This document shows, in pieces, positions 1 through 5,641 of a stretch of DNA of 9,063 nucleotides. The stretch covers positions 1 to 9,063 of the forward strand of contig JAUVRF010000048.1 in the NCBI GenBank assembly GCA_030597775.1, given 5' to 3'. Within the stretch, counting starts at the first letter, position 1. Each line of letters begins with the position of its first letter. The position numbers were made by a program, and so were the translations under genes. This DNA comes from Methanobacteriota archaeon. GTDB lineage: Archaea > Thermoplasmatota > DTKX01 > GCA-020343715. A model generated the notes under the pieces. It was not told the DNA's origin. It saw nothing but the letters and a program-made list of their open reading frames with translations, and made no database searches.

Positions 1-225
1 GCCAGGCATCTCACGACCGCTTCCCGAGCAGTGGTAGCACGGCCCTCCCGGTGAACAGAAGAAACAACGGCCAGAACCCCCGCACAGGGGGCAGGTGGCC
101 CACTTCTCGACCTCCTCCCCCCTCTCCTTGAACGCATCGACAAGGTCGGTGTCCGCGCAGGTCCCGCACAACCCGTGCTCGGCCTCCGGGCCCAACTCCT
201 CCCCGCACTCGGCGCACTGTGCCAC
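1..225 (-). CDS. Cysteine-rich DnaJ-type zinc-finger protein (N-terminal part; C-terminus beyond window)
   Basis: I read this frame directly from the reverse complement. It starts at a GTG (225) with a good Shine-Dalgarno, GAGGTG, five bases upstream. It stays open for 75 codons to the window edge, so the gene is incomplete. The product has five CxxC pairs at residues 4/7, 20/23, 45/48, 54/57 and 63/66. The third and fifth continue as CPLCGGSG and CYHCSGSG, matching the CxxCxGxG repeat of the DnaJ cysteine-rich domain. Residues 25-44 form a charged linker. No J-domain is visible, so it is not a normal DnaJ. A role in zinc binding and possibly protein or thiol handling is inferred. It is divergent from superoxide reductase with 120 bp between the two starts. 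An ATG just upstream in another frame opens only a low-complexity Arg/Gly-rich reading, which I reject. Confidence 0.7.
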   Translation of the reverse strand, partial: MAQCAECGEELGPEAEHGLCGTCADTDLVDAFKERGEEVEKWATCPLCGGSGRCFFCSPGGPCYHCSGSGREMPG

Positions 226-252
226 GGCATCACCTCGGACCGGAAATCGATG

Positions 253-268
253 TGCGGGTTATATACGT
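253..268 (-). promoter_or_regulatory. Candidate TATA promoter of the zinc-finger gene
   Basis: On the minus strand the sequence reads GTATATAA (259-266). A start about 25 bases downstream would fall near 237, giving a short leader that holds the GAGGTGAT ribosome binding site of the GTG start at 225. Confidence 0.45.
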
Positions 269-295
269 TTGGCGGCACGGCCCCGGAACGAGTAA

Positions 296-312
296 GCGTA
301 AAAGATTAAATC
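296..312 (+). promoter_or_regulatory. Candidate TATA-like promoter of superoxide reductase
   Basis: An A/T-rich stretch, GTAAAAGATTAAAT (298-311), stands out in otherwise GC-rich DNA. It lies about 40 bases before the ATG at 346. Transcription would start near 330, leaving a short leader that contains GGGAGGG. Confidence 0.4.
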
Positions 313-345
313 CGAGGGGTCCCATTGGCGCTCGGGAGGGTAAAC

Positions 346-738
346 ATGTCCTTATACACCCATATCCAGACTGGTGACTGGAAGTCCGAGAAGCATGTGC
401 CGGCGATAGAGTGCCCCGACAAGGTGGCCTCCGGCGAGAGGTTCGACGTGACCGTCAGCCTTGGGAAGGCAGCAGATCATCCCAACACCACCGAGCACCA
501 CATCCGGTACATCCGGGTGTTCTTCAAGCCCGATGACGAGAAGTTCGTCTACAACATCGGCAACTTCGACTTCGCTGCCCACGGAGAGTCCGTCGAGGGG
601 GCCAACGAGGGTCCCGTGCACACCCATCACGCGACCGCGTTCCACATGGCCACCACGAAGCCAGGGACCCTACACGCGGTCTCGTTCTGCAACATCCACG
701 GCCTCTGGGAGTCCAAGAAGCACATCGATGTGGATTAG
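346..738 (+). CDS. Superoxide reductase (neelaredoxin / class II desulfoferrodoxin-like)
   Basis: The 130-residue product matches the one-iron superoxide reductase family, cytosolic enzymes that reduce superoxide to hydrogen peroxide without making oxygen, using electrons from rubredoxin or a similar donor. All iron-site residues are visible: Glu15 and His17 in EKHVP, His45 in HPN, His51 in TEHHI, and Cys115 and His118 in the C-terminal FCNIHGLW motif. The N-terminal desulforedoxin iron domain of class I enzymes is absent and the length is normal for class II. I chose the ATG at 346 because GGGAGGG lies five bases upstream. An in-frame TTG at 325 would add seven unconserved residues. The gene converges on the arsenite methyltransferase gene, with only three bases between the stop codons. 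Confidence 0.95.
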   Translation: MSLYTHIQTGDWKSEKHVPAIECPDKVASGERFDVTVSLGKAADHPNTTEHHIRYIRVFFKPDDEKFVYNIGNFDFAAHGESVEGANEGPVHTHHATAFHMATTKPGTLHAVSFCNIHGLWESKKHIDVD

Positions 739-741
739 GCC

Positions 742-1512
742 CTAGGCCCCTCGGTCGACGGGTTTTCGGGCGCTCACCTTGGCGCTCCTCACCATGTCCA
801 GCTCGGAGTAGCTGGACTCCTCGACGACCTCGACATCCGAGAAGCCAGCCTCCTCGATGTACCGCAGGTAGTCCTCCCTCATGGAGGCCCCCGCGACGCA
901 GGACACGTACTCGTAGATATCCTCCTTCACGTCCTCGGGGAGCTCTCCCGTCAGCACGATGTCGGAGACCATCAGACGGCCACCCGGCTTGAGGACACGG
1001 AAGGCCTCTCTGAACACCGCTGGCTTGTCGGGGGAGAGGTTGATGACGCAGTTGGAGATGATCACGTCCACCGTGGCGTCGTCCACGGGCAGGGCCTCGA
1101 TCTCGCCCTCGCGGAACTCCACGTTGTCGTACGGGCTCTCCTCGGCGTTCCTACGGGCCAGGTCCAGCATCTCCCTGGTCATGTCGACCCCGATCACCCT
1201 ACCGGTGGGGCCCACCTTGCTGGCCGCCAGGAAGCAGTCGATGCCCGCACCCGAGCCGAGGTCCAGGACGGTCTCGCCCTCCTCGAGGGCCGCGATGGCA
1301 ACGGGGTTACCGCAGCCCAGGCCCAGGATCGCTCCCTCGGGCAGGTTGGCCAGCTCCTCGGGCCTGTAGCCCACCATCACGCTGACGGCCTTCGACTGGT
1401 CCATCCCGCCGCCGCAGCATGACGATGAGGTCTCGCAGCACGGATTCGCCTTCTTCTCCGCTGCCATGCCGTAACCGGCCTTGACGGCCTCCTTGATCTC
1501 CTTCTCGTCCAT
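742..1512 (-). CDS. arsM: Arsenite S-adenosylmethionine methyltransferase
   Basis: The 256-residue cytosolic enzyme transfers methyl groups from S-adenosylmethionine to As(III), producing methylated arsenicals. Its Rossmann methyltransferase core shows the SAM-binding motif LDLGSGAGID (83-92) and the acidic GVDMT strand end (Asp110). The arsenic-specific cysteines are all present: Cys67 in GLGCGNP, Cys155 in ISNCVINLSPDK and Cys205 in SCVAGA. The N-terminal CC pairs at 25/26 and 32/33 followed by GGG are typical of microbial ArsM. The ATG at 1512 has AAGGAG about ten bases upstream. The gene follows the AbrB-like regulator gene by 19 bases, so the two are probably co-transcribed from the promoter near 1840. 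The family assignment is strong; arsenite as the real substrate here is inferred from the cysteines. Confidence 0.93.
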   Translation of the reverse strand: MDEKEIKEAVKAGYGMAAEKKANPCCETSSSCCGGGMDQSKAVSVMVGYRPEELANLPEGAILGLGCGNPVAIAALEEGETVLDLGSGAGIDCFLAASKVGPTGRVIGVDMTREMLDLARRNAEESPYDNVEFREGEIEALPVDDATVDVIISNCVINLSPDKPAVFREAFRVLKPGGRLMVSDIVLTGELPEDVKEDIYEYVSCVAGASMREDYLRYIEEAGFSDVEVVEESSYSELDMVRSAKVSARKPVDRGA

Positions 1513-1531
1513 GTTATCGCACTCCTTCTGG

Positions 1532-1807
1532 CTACAGGATGTCCTTGATGGCGGGTCCCAGGAACTCCCGGACCATGTTCGACAGCTCCTCGGTCCTGAT
1601 GAGGGTGATGCAACAGGGCTTACCGTCCCGCTCCATCACCGAGATCGCCAGCTTGTCGCCCGCCTTGAGGCCCAGTTTCTCCCTTATGGCCTTTGGCAGC
1701 ACCATCTGACCCCTGTCATCGATGGTGGCCACCGCCTCCACGGAGAACTTTCGACCCATCGGGCGCGCCGCATTGGCGTTCGGTCCACAGCATTCCTCTT
1801 CGGTCAC
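1532..1807 (-). CDS. AbrB/SpoVT-type DNA-binding regulator with cysteine pairs
   Basis: The 91-residue product has a swapped-hairpin AbrB domain at about residues 22-68 with the hallmark TIDDRGQMVLPKAIREKLGL and GDKLAI. Two vicinal cysteine pairs stand out: Cys6-Cys7 in the short N-terminal tail and Cys65-Cys66 (KPCCITL) at the end of the domain. A predicted helix, ELSNMVREFLGP, closes the protein. It resembles small AbrB-like proteins that databases name as HgcAB-associated; that is recollection, and no hgcA or hgcB gene is visible here. The start is GTG, with GGTGA a few bases upstream. As first gene of the arsM operon it is likely the local regulator, and the CC pairs could sense As(III) or another soft metal (inference). 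An antitoxin (MazE-like) role is less likely because no toxin gene follows. Confidence 0.85.
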   Translation of the reverse strand: MTEEECCGPNANAARPMGRKFSVEAVATIDDRGQMVLPKAIREKLGLKAGDKLAISVMERDGKPCCITLIRTEELSNMVREFLGPAIKDIL

Positions 1808-1836
1808 GGTCTCACCGATAACGGGATGTCGCTCTG

Positions 1837-1850
1837 ATTATTTATATTTT
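1837..1850 (-). promoter_or_regulatory. TATA promoter of the AbrB-arsM operon
   Basis: The minus strand reads AAAATATAAATAA, a strong archaeal TATA box in an A/T-rich island. A start about 25 bases downstream falls near 1818, giving a leader of roughly ten bases that carries the GGTGA ribosome binding site of the GTG at 1807. Confidence 0.65.
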
Positions 1851-1882
1851 TCTGAATTCTCTGAATTATCAGAAACGTCAGA
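1851..1882. promoter_or_regulatory. Four-half-site operator with 9-bp period
   Basis: Two TCTGA copies begin at 1851 and 1860 and two TCAGA copies begin at 1869 and 1878, all in exact 9-bp steps. The array is symmetric about 1866.5. The inner pair forms TCTGA-ATTA-TCAGA and the outer pair extends it. A further TCTGA at 1833 lies 18 bp away, in the same phase, on the other side of the TATA box. The array abuts the upstream side of the TATA box, where it could contact or block TFB/TBP. The neighbouring AbrB-like protein is the natural candidate ligand. Confidence 0.6.
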
Positions 1883-1934
1883 TAGGCGAGAAGGCGCCCT
1901 CTAGCATGGGGATCTCCCAAGGGACCACGCTCGC

Positions 1935-2606
1935 TCAGAGGGCCTGGCGAAGGCGCTCTGCCCTGTCCTCTCGCCCCTCGATGTTCAGGCGGTCGAGGGC
2001 ACCGACGATGGCGTCCACTCCCGCCACGTGGGCGGCGTAGGCGTCGGCGGAGTGCTCGTCGTTGTATCTGAGGAAGGTGAGCGAGGTGAGGGCCAGCAGC
2101 GCGGACAATGGCCTGGAGGGGCTGGTCCGCAGGTGGTAGGCCTCGTGGGCGACCACGGCCCTCAGCTGATCGTCGTCCAGCTGCTCCAGAAGGCCCACGG
2201 AGAGGTAAACGGTGCCACGGTATGCCAGTGCCCGCACCCTCTGGGTGTCCAGGACCACGATGCGGACGTCGAACTCATCCTCCAGGTCAGCAAGGGCATC
2301 GAACTGTCCCAGGGAGGTGTTCTCCAGTCGGGACGCGTTGAACTGCCGGAGGAGGGTGATGACGGCCGCACCCGCCAGGACCAGGCCAAGGTATCCCCAG
2401 ACCCAGGCGGACATGTAGCACTCCATGGACAACAGCGAGGAGGATATGACCACCGTCAGGGTCACCTGGGCGCCCACGAGGGGCTTGAACCCCCTGTCCA
2501 TGTAGAAGGCCACGAACAGCAGGGCCGTCACTGCCGCAAGCACGATTATCGGGATGAGGATGCCTGCTGCCGAAAGGCAGACGTAGCAGCCCTGGATGCT
2601 GTTCAT
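1935..2606 (-). CDS. Membrane zinc metalloprotease, M48-like, partner of a BlaI-type repressor
   Basis: The 223-residue protein has about three hydrophobic segments (roughly residues 14-35, 45-60 and 66-86) followed by a protease domain. The zinc motif HEAYH is at 154-158, and a downstream EHSAD (184-188) fits the ExxAD third-ligand motif of family M48. The start overlaps the stop of the BlaI-like gene by ATGA, with GAGGT just upstream, so the two are translationally coupled. In bacteria BlaI/MecI repressors pair with BlaR1/MecR1 membrane proteases, which respond to a signal and lead to repressor cleavage. A similar role is inferred here. There is no penicillin-binding sensor domain, so the signal must differ. 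The N-terminal CYVC (7-10) could take part in sensing. Protease membership is clear; the signalling role is not proven. Confidence 0.8.
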   Translation of the reverse strand: MNSIQGCYVCLSAAGILIPIIVLAAVTALLFVAFYMDRGFKPLVGAQVTLTVVISSSLLSMECYMSAWVWGYLGLVLAGAAVITLLRQFNASRLENTSLGQFDALADLEDEFDVRIVVLDTQRVRALAYRGTVYLSVGLLEQLDDDQLRAVVAHEAYHLRTSPSRPLSALLALTSLTFLRYNDEHSADAYAAHVAGVDAIVGALDRLNIEGREDRAERLRQAL

Positions 2607-2974
2607 CGTACCTCGTTCTCCTTCCGTACCTTGCCCAGGGCGCTCAAGGTGGCGTCGCCGAAGGTCTCGAAGAGGCTGTCGATCACCCGCTCGGAGATCC
2701 TGAGACCCACCTCATCGCGTCCACCCACGGGGGAATAGATGTACCTCATGCGAGGTCCACCCTCGTCCAGCCTCCGTTCGACGAAGCTGGACTTGACCAG
2801 GCGGTCAAGGGTGCCAGCGACGACGGCGTGGGAGAGGTTCTCAAGATCCTCCGATATCTGGGCCGAGGTCATGTCGCCCTTCTCCCAGAGCAGTTCCAGG
2901 ATGCGGACCTCGTTGGGACTGAAGAACTTGGTCAGTCCCTCCTTTTGGAGATTGATCCGCTCTAACTTCACCAT
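2603..2974 (-). CDS. BlaI/MecI/CopY-family winged-helix repressor
   Basis: The 123-residue product has the BlaI-family layout: an N-terminal winged helix (about residues 18-82) containing VRILELLWEKGDMTSAQI, a recognition-helix region ending in TLDRLVKSSFVERR and a wing with RMRYIYSP, then a C-terminal dimerisation part with SLFETFGDATLSAL. It is coupled by a 4-base overlap to a membrane zinc protease gene, the classic repressor/protease arrangement. The ATG at 2974 lies about 25 bases from a TATA-like box at 2997-3006 and has no ribosome binding site, so the mRNA is probably leaderless. A palindromic operator starts two bases upstream of the ATG, consistent with autorepression. The divergent FtsX/ABC/DUF2318 operon carries two more copies and is the likely main target. 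Confidence 0.88.
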   Translation of the reverse strand: MVKLERINLQKEGLTKFFSPNEVRILELLWEKGDMTSAQISEDLENLSHAVVAGTLDRLVKSSFVERRLDEGGPRMRYIYSPVGGRDEVGLRISERVIDSLFETFGDATLSALGKVRKENEVR

Positions 2975-2975
2975 C

Positions 2976-2994
2976 TCTTACGCTCAGTGTAAAG
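2976..2994. promoter_or_regulatory. Operator copy 1 (BlaI-like gene side)
   Basis: The site reads TTACG-CTCAG-TGTAAA and shares spacing and most arm bases with two further copies at 3037 and 3079. It lies between the TATA-like box and the start codon of the BlaI-like gene, over the expected transcription start, which fits autorepression. Confidence 0.65.
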
Positions 2995-2995
2995 G

Positions 2996-3006
2996 TCCTA
3001 TATGAA
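2996..3006 (-). promoter_or_regulatory. Candidate TATA box of the BlaI-like/protease operon
   Basis: The minus strand reads TTCATATAGG, centred about 27 bases from the ATG at 2974. That spacing predicts a leaderless or near-leaderless transcript, in line with the missing ribosome binding site. Confidence 0.45.
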
Positions 3007-3036
3007 GATTATCCTGGAATTATTGTTCTCATATGT

Positions 3037-3055
3037 GTTTACGGCAGGCGTAAAC
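3037..3055. promoter_or_regulatory. Operator copy 2 (upstream of permease TATA box)
   Basis: GTTTACGGCAGGCGTAAAC is a palindrome with 7-base arms around a 5-base centre. It immediately precedes the A/T-rich box at 3055-3064. Its centre (3046) lies 42 bp from that of copy 3 (3088), four helical turns, so two bound dimers would face the same side of the DNA. Confidence 0.75.
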
Positions 3056-3064
3056 TAATAATAG
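3055..3064 (+). promoter_or_regulatory. Candidate TATA box of the permease operon
   Basis: CTAATAATAG lies about 40 bases before the ATG at 3099 and is followed by GGGGGAGG. Transcription would start near 3085-3090, inside operator copy 3. The A/T-rich box is imperfect, so this is tentative. Confidence 0.4.
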
Positions 3065-3078
3065 GGGGAGGTGTATTC

Positions 3079-3097
3079 GTTTACGTTTGGTGTAAAC
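3079..3097. promoter_or_regulatory. Operator copy 3 (abutting the permease start codon)
   Basis: GTTTACGTTTGGTGTAAAC matches copy 2 in both arms apart from one base and ends one base before the permease ATG. It covers the predicted transcription start. There is no ribosome binding site at normal spacing, because the only purine-rich run (3064-3073) is 25 or more bases away. Confidence 0.75.
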
Positions 3098-3098
3098 C

Positions 3099-4349
3099 AT
3101 GCTACTCCGGATACTAGGTAAGTCACTGGCGAGGCGCCGCGGACGGATCGCCTTCGCCGTCATCTCCGTCGTGATGGGCGCTGCGGTCATCACCGCCCTG
3201 TTGGCAGTCTCCATGGATGTGGAGCAACAGGTGGCCGCCGACTTCCGCAAGTACGGTGCAAACCTTGTCGTTGTCCCCCAGTCCGACACCATCGAGGTTG
3301 GATTCCCCGGTGTGACCTTCGGATCCGTGACCGAGCAGGGTTACATCGAGGAGGAGGATGTCTGGCGCATCATGCGGATCTCCTGGCGTACCAATATCCT
3401 GGGCTTCGCTCCATTCCTCTACTCGGTGGTGCGTGCCGACAGCGAGACGGCTTCCCAGGACGTCGTGCTGGCCGGCACCTACTTCGATCGGGATGTCGAG
3501 ATACTCGACCGGTACTCGTCCTCTGACCCCGAGGCGATCACGACCGGCGTCAGCGTGATAAACGCCTGGTGGTTGTCCAAGGGTAAATGGATCGATCGGT
3601 CGGACGATTACCGGAGCGCCCTGGTGGGGGTCAACGTGGCTGACAAGATGGGCCTGGAAATTGGCGATACCTTCACAATTTCCTTCAAGACCCACGGTGA
3701 TGGGAACATGACCACCTCTGAAATAACCGTGGTCGGTTTGGTCGAGACGGGCGGCAACGAGGACAACCAGGTCCTGGTCAACCTGCAACTCGCCCAGGAC
3801 ATGACCAACAGGTCCGGAAAGGTGCATACCAGACAGGTCGACGCCCTGTGCACCGGATGTCCCGTGGACACCTTTGCCGAGGAGATCGAGGGCGAGATAG
3901 ACTACGTGGAGGCCCGGACCGTGAAGCAGCTGGTCTCCGCTGAGATGAGCATGCTGGGCAAGTTCGAGGGCATGATGGCCATGGTGACCATGGTGGCCAT
4001 GGCCGCTTCCGTGCTGGGCGTGACCACAACGATGACGACCTCCGTCATCGAGCGACAGAAGGAGATCGGACTGATGAAGAGCGTGGGAGCCGAGCGACGC
4101 AAGATCTCCCTCCTGTTCCTATCCGAGGCGGCCGTCATCGGCACCATCGGGGGTGTCCTTGGCTTCGTCGCGGGTGTCTTCCTTGCAAGGTCCATAGGCC
4201 TTTCCGTCTTTGACACGGCCGTGAGCACGAACATCCTGCTCCTTCCTGTGGCCATCGGCATATCCGTGGCCGTGGCCGTCGGTGCAAGCATCCTTCCCGT
4301 CAGGCGGGCACAGGCCGTCGAGCCCGCGGTCGTGCTGAGGGGTGAGTGA
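3099..4349 (+). CDS. FtsX/MacB-like ABC transporter permease
   Basis: The 416-residue membrane protein has the MacB/LolC/FtsX layout: one N-terminal membrane segment (about 17-38), a large extracytoplasmic core (about 40-285), and three C-terminal segments (about 291-316, 339-363 and 378-399). ERQKEIGLMKSVGAERRKI at the coupling region and the terminal LPVRRAQAVEPAVVLRGE are diagnostic. Such permeases usually use ATP hydrolysis for mechanical work on lipids, proteins or envelope partners rather than simple transport. The extracytoplasmic core carries an unusual CTGC at 251-254, which could bind metal or form a disulfide. An in-frame TAA at 3093 means no start upstream of that point can be used. 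The ATPase gene follows directly. With the DUF2318 gene downstream, the set resembles the ABC part of P19-type bacterial iron loci, but with one permease gene instead of two. Confidence 0.9.
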   Translation: MLLRILGKSLARRRGRIAFAVISVVMGAAVITALLAVSMDVEQQVAADFRKYGANLVVVPQSDTIEVGFPGVTFGSVTEQGYIEEEDVWRIMRISWRTNILGFAPFLYSVVRADSETASQDVVLAGTYFDRDVEILDRYSSSDPEAITTGVSVINAWWLSKGKWIDRSDDYRSALVGVNVADKMGLEIGDTFTISFKTHGDGNMTTSEITVVGLVETGGNEDNQVLVNLQLAQDMTNRSGKVHTRQVDALCTGCPVDTFAEEIEGEIDYVEARTVKQLVSAEMSMLGKFEGMMAMVTMVAMAASVLGVTTTMTTSVIERQKEIGLMKSVGAERRKISLLFLSEAAVIGTIGGVLGFVAGVFLARSIGLSVFDTAVSTNILLLPVAIGISVAVAVGASILPVRRAQAVEPAVVLRGE

Positions 4350-4351
4350 GC

Positions 4352-5029
4352 ATGTCGGCGGGCATAATATCGGCGCAGGGCCTGACCAAGGTGTACGGAG
4401 GGGGCACCAGGGCCCTGGATGGCGTGACCATAGATATCGAGGAGGGGGAGTGGACCTCTATCGTGGGACCCTCTGGTTCCGGGAAGACCACCCTTCTCAA
4501 CATCCTGAGCTGCCTTGACTCCCCCACAGACGGAGAGGTCATCATCGACGGCACCACCGTGACGGGCCTTCGCCAGGACGACCTGACCGTCTTCCGCAAG
4601 AAGAACATAGGCCTCATCTTCCAGCAATATCACATGGTACCATACCTCACGGCACTGGAGAACGTGATGATGGCCCAGTACTTCCACAGCATCGTGGACG
4701 AGGAGGAGGCCACGGATGTTCTCCGTGGTGTGGGAATGGGACACCGGCTCCAACACCTCCCCAGACAGCTTTCCGGGGGCGAGCAACAGCGGGTCTGTAT
4801 AGCGCGCGCGCTGGTCAACGAGCCCGCGATCCTCCTGGCGGACGAGCCCACGGGCAACCTTGACCAGGAGAATGGACGCATCGTCCTGGAACTGATCCGC
4901 TCCCTTCAGAAGGAGGGTCGGACCATCATCATGGTGACTCACAATCCAGAGATCTCCCAGTTGGGGGATCGCATCATCGAGATCGTGGATGGCAAGGTCA
5001 GATCGGACCAACGGACCAGAGAGGAATGA
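4352..5029 (+). CDS. ABC transporter ATPase, LolD/MacB type
   Basis: The 225-residue cytosolic ATPase powers the adjacent FtsX-like permease. All nucleotide-binding motifs are intact: Walker A GPSGSGKTT (39-47), Q-loop FQQ (90-92), signature LSGGEQQR (140-147), Walker B ILLADEP with catalytic Glu165, D-loop GNLD (168-171) and the switch His197 in VTHN. The ATG at 4352 has GGTGA six bases upstream and starts two bases after the permease stop. A GTG at 4346, in the same frame and overlapping that stop by four bases, is the alternative and would add two residues. The 3' end abuts or overlaps the DUF2318 gene, so the three proteins are probably made in fixed ratio. Confidence 0.93.
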   Translation: MSAGIISAQGLTKVYGGGTRALDGVTIDIEEGEWTSIVGPSGSGKTTLLNILSCLDSPTDGEVIIDGTTVTGLRQDDLTVFRKKNIGLIFQQYHMVPYLTALENVMMAQYFHSIVDEEEATDVLRGVGMGHRLQHLPRQLSGGEQQRVCIARALVNEPAILLADEPTGNLDQENGRIVLELIRSLQKEGRTIIMVTHNPEISQLGDRIIEIVDGKVRSDQRTREE

Positions 5030-5031
5030 AA

Positions 5032-5577
5032 ATGTCAAAGCGCAGGAGAAGGAACCAGAAGGTCAGCAAGAGGGAGCAGGAGCTGGCACGCCGACAGGAT
5101 CGGATGGATCAGATGAGGAAGTTGATCATCCCCGCGGTCCTCATCGTCATCGTGGCATTCGGTATCGTGATCGCCATGGGGAGCGATAGCTCCGATGGCC
5201 CCGAACCCACCGACTCTGTTTATGTGAACGATAACAACGAGATCGAGATCGATGCGAGCGAGGTCACTAGCTCGGCCAGGTTCTACAGCTACGATGTTGC
5301 GGGCACCGAGGTCAGGTTCTTCGCCGTGAGGGGTACGGACGGCAATGTCCGGATCGCCCTGGATGCTTGCGACGTGTGCTACAGCGTGAAGAAGGGCTAC
5401 CGTCAGGCAGGGACCAACATGAAGTGCAACAACTGCGGCAACGAGTACGCCACTGACGGGATAGGGACCGAGAACATCCAGGGCGGTTGTTGGCCCAGCT
5501 ACGTCCCCATGAGCGAGGAGGCGGGCAAGATCCTGGTGGCCACGAAGGGCCTGAGGGACAAGAAGTTCATGTTCTAG
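5032..5577 (+). CDS. Membrane-anchored DUF2318 cysteine protein
   Basis: The protein of about 181 residues starts with a very basic, coiled-coil-prone cytoplasmic tail. One membrane segment follows (about 31-49 from this start), then an acidic linker and an extracytoplasmic DUF2318 domain. That domain shows its signature: DACDVCY (Cys113, Cys116), KGYRQ, CNNCG (Cys132, Cys135) and GGCWP (Cys153), numbered from this ATG. DUF2318 proteins are predicted metal or Fe-S/haem-type redox proteins. In Campylobacter-type P19 iron loci they accompany FtsX-like permeases and an ABC ATPase, which matches the order here. The exact cofactor is unknown. The ATG at 5032 has AGAGG about seven bases upstream. 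An ATG at 5026, overlapping the ATPase stop, would add two residues. Oxidant or metal processing at the cell surface is an inference. Confidence 0.85.
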   Translation: MSKRRRRNQKVSKREQELARRQDRMDQMRKLIIPAVLIVIVAFGIVIAMGSDSSDGPEPTDSVYVNDNNEIEIDASEVTSSARFYSYDVAGTEVRFFAVRGTDGNVRIALDACDVCYSVKKGYRQAGTNMKCNNCGNEYATDGIGTENIQGGCWPSYVPMSEEAGKILVATKGLRDKKFMF

Positions 5578-5623
5578 TGGTAAATGGGATAATAGGCGAT
5601 CGAGGACCAGGCGGATGGGTACC

Positions 5624-5641
5624 GTGGGCCGAGGGGCCTAC
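5624..5641. terminator. Short GC hairpin between convergent genes
   Basis: GTGGGCC (5624-5630) and GGCCTAC (5635-5641) can form a seven-pair stem with one G-T pair and a four-base loop. It sits at the 3' end of the HTH gene and past the DUF2318 stop. There is no T-run, and archaeal termination rarely needs hairpins, so a terminator role is uncertain. Confidence 0.25.

Noticed and set aside
11..217. 68-codon minus-strand frame at the left edge
   Set aside because: Arg/Gly-rich alternative frame. The frame starting with GTG at 225 has a ribosome binding site and five CxxC pairs, so it is the real gene.
297..302. CGTAAA in the superoxide reductase promoter, like the arm of the BlaI-type operators
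   Set aside because: No matching TTACG at the required spacing, so it is a single half-site that could occur by chance.
461..745. 94-codon plus-strand frame inside superoxide reductase
   Set aside because: Ser/Thr/Pro/Arg-rich shadow of the superoxide reductase gene, with no homology-like features.
2028..2738. 236-codon open frame on the plus strand opposite the protease and BlaI-like genes
   Set aside because: Gly/Gln/His-rich antisense shadow of two clear genes; no ribosome binding site or motif.
3902..5038. 378-codon open frame on the minus strand opposite the permease and ATPase
   Set aside because: It lies entirely antisense to well-supported genes, mirrors their codon pattern, and its translation shows no domain-like order.
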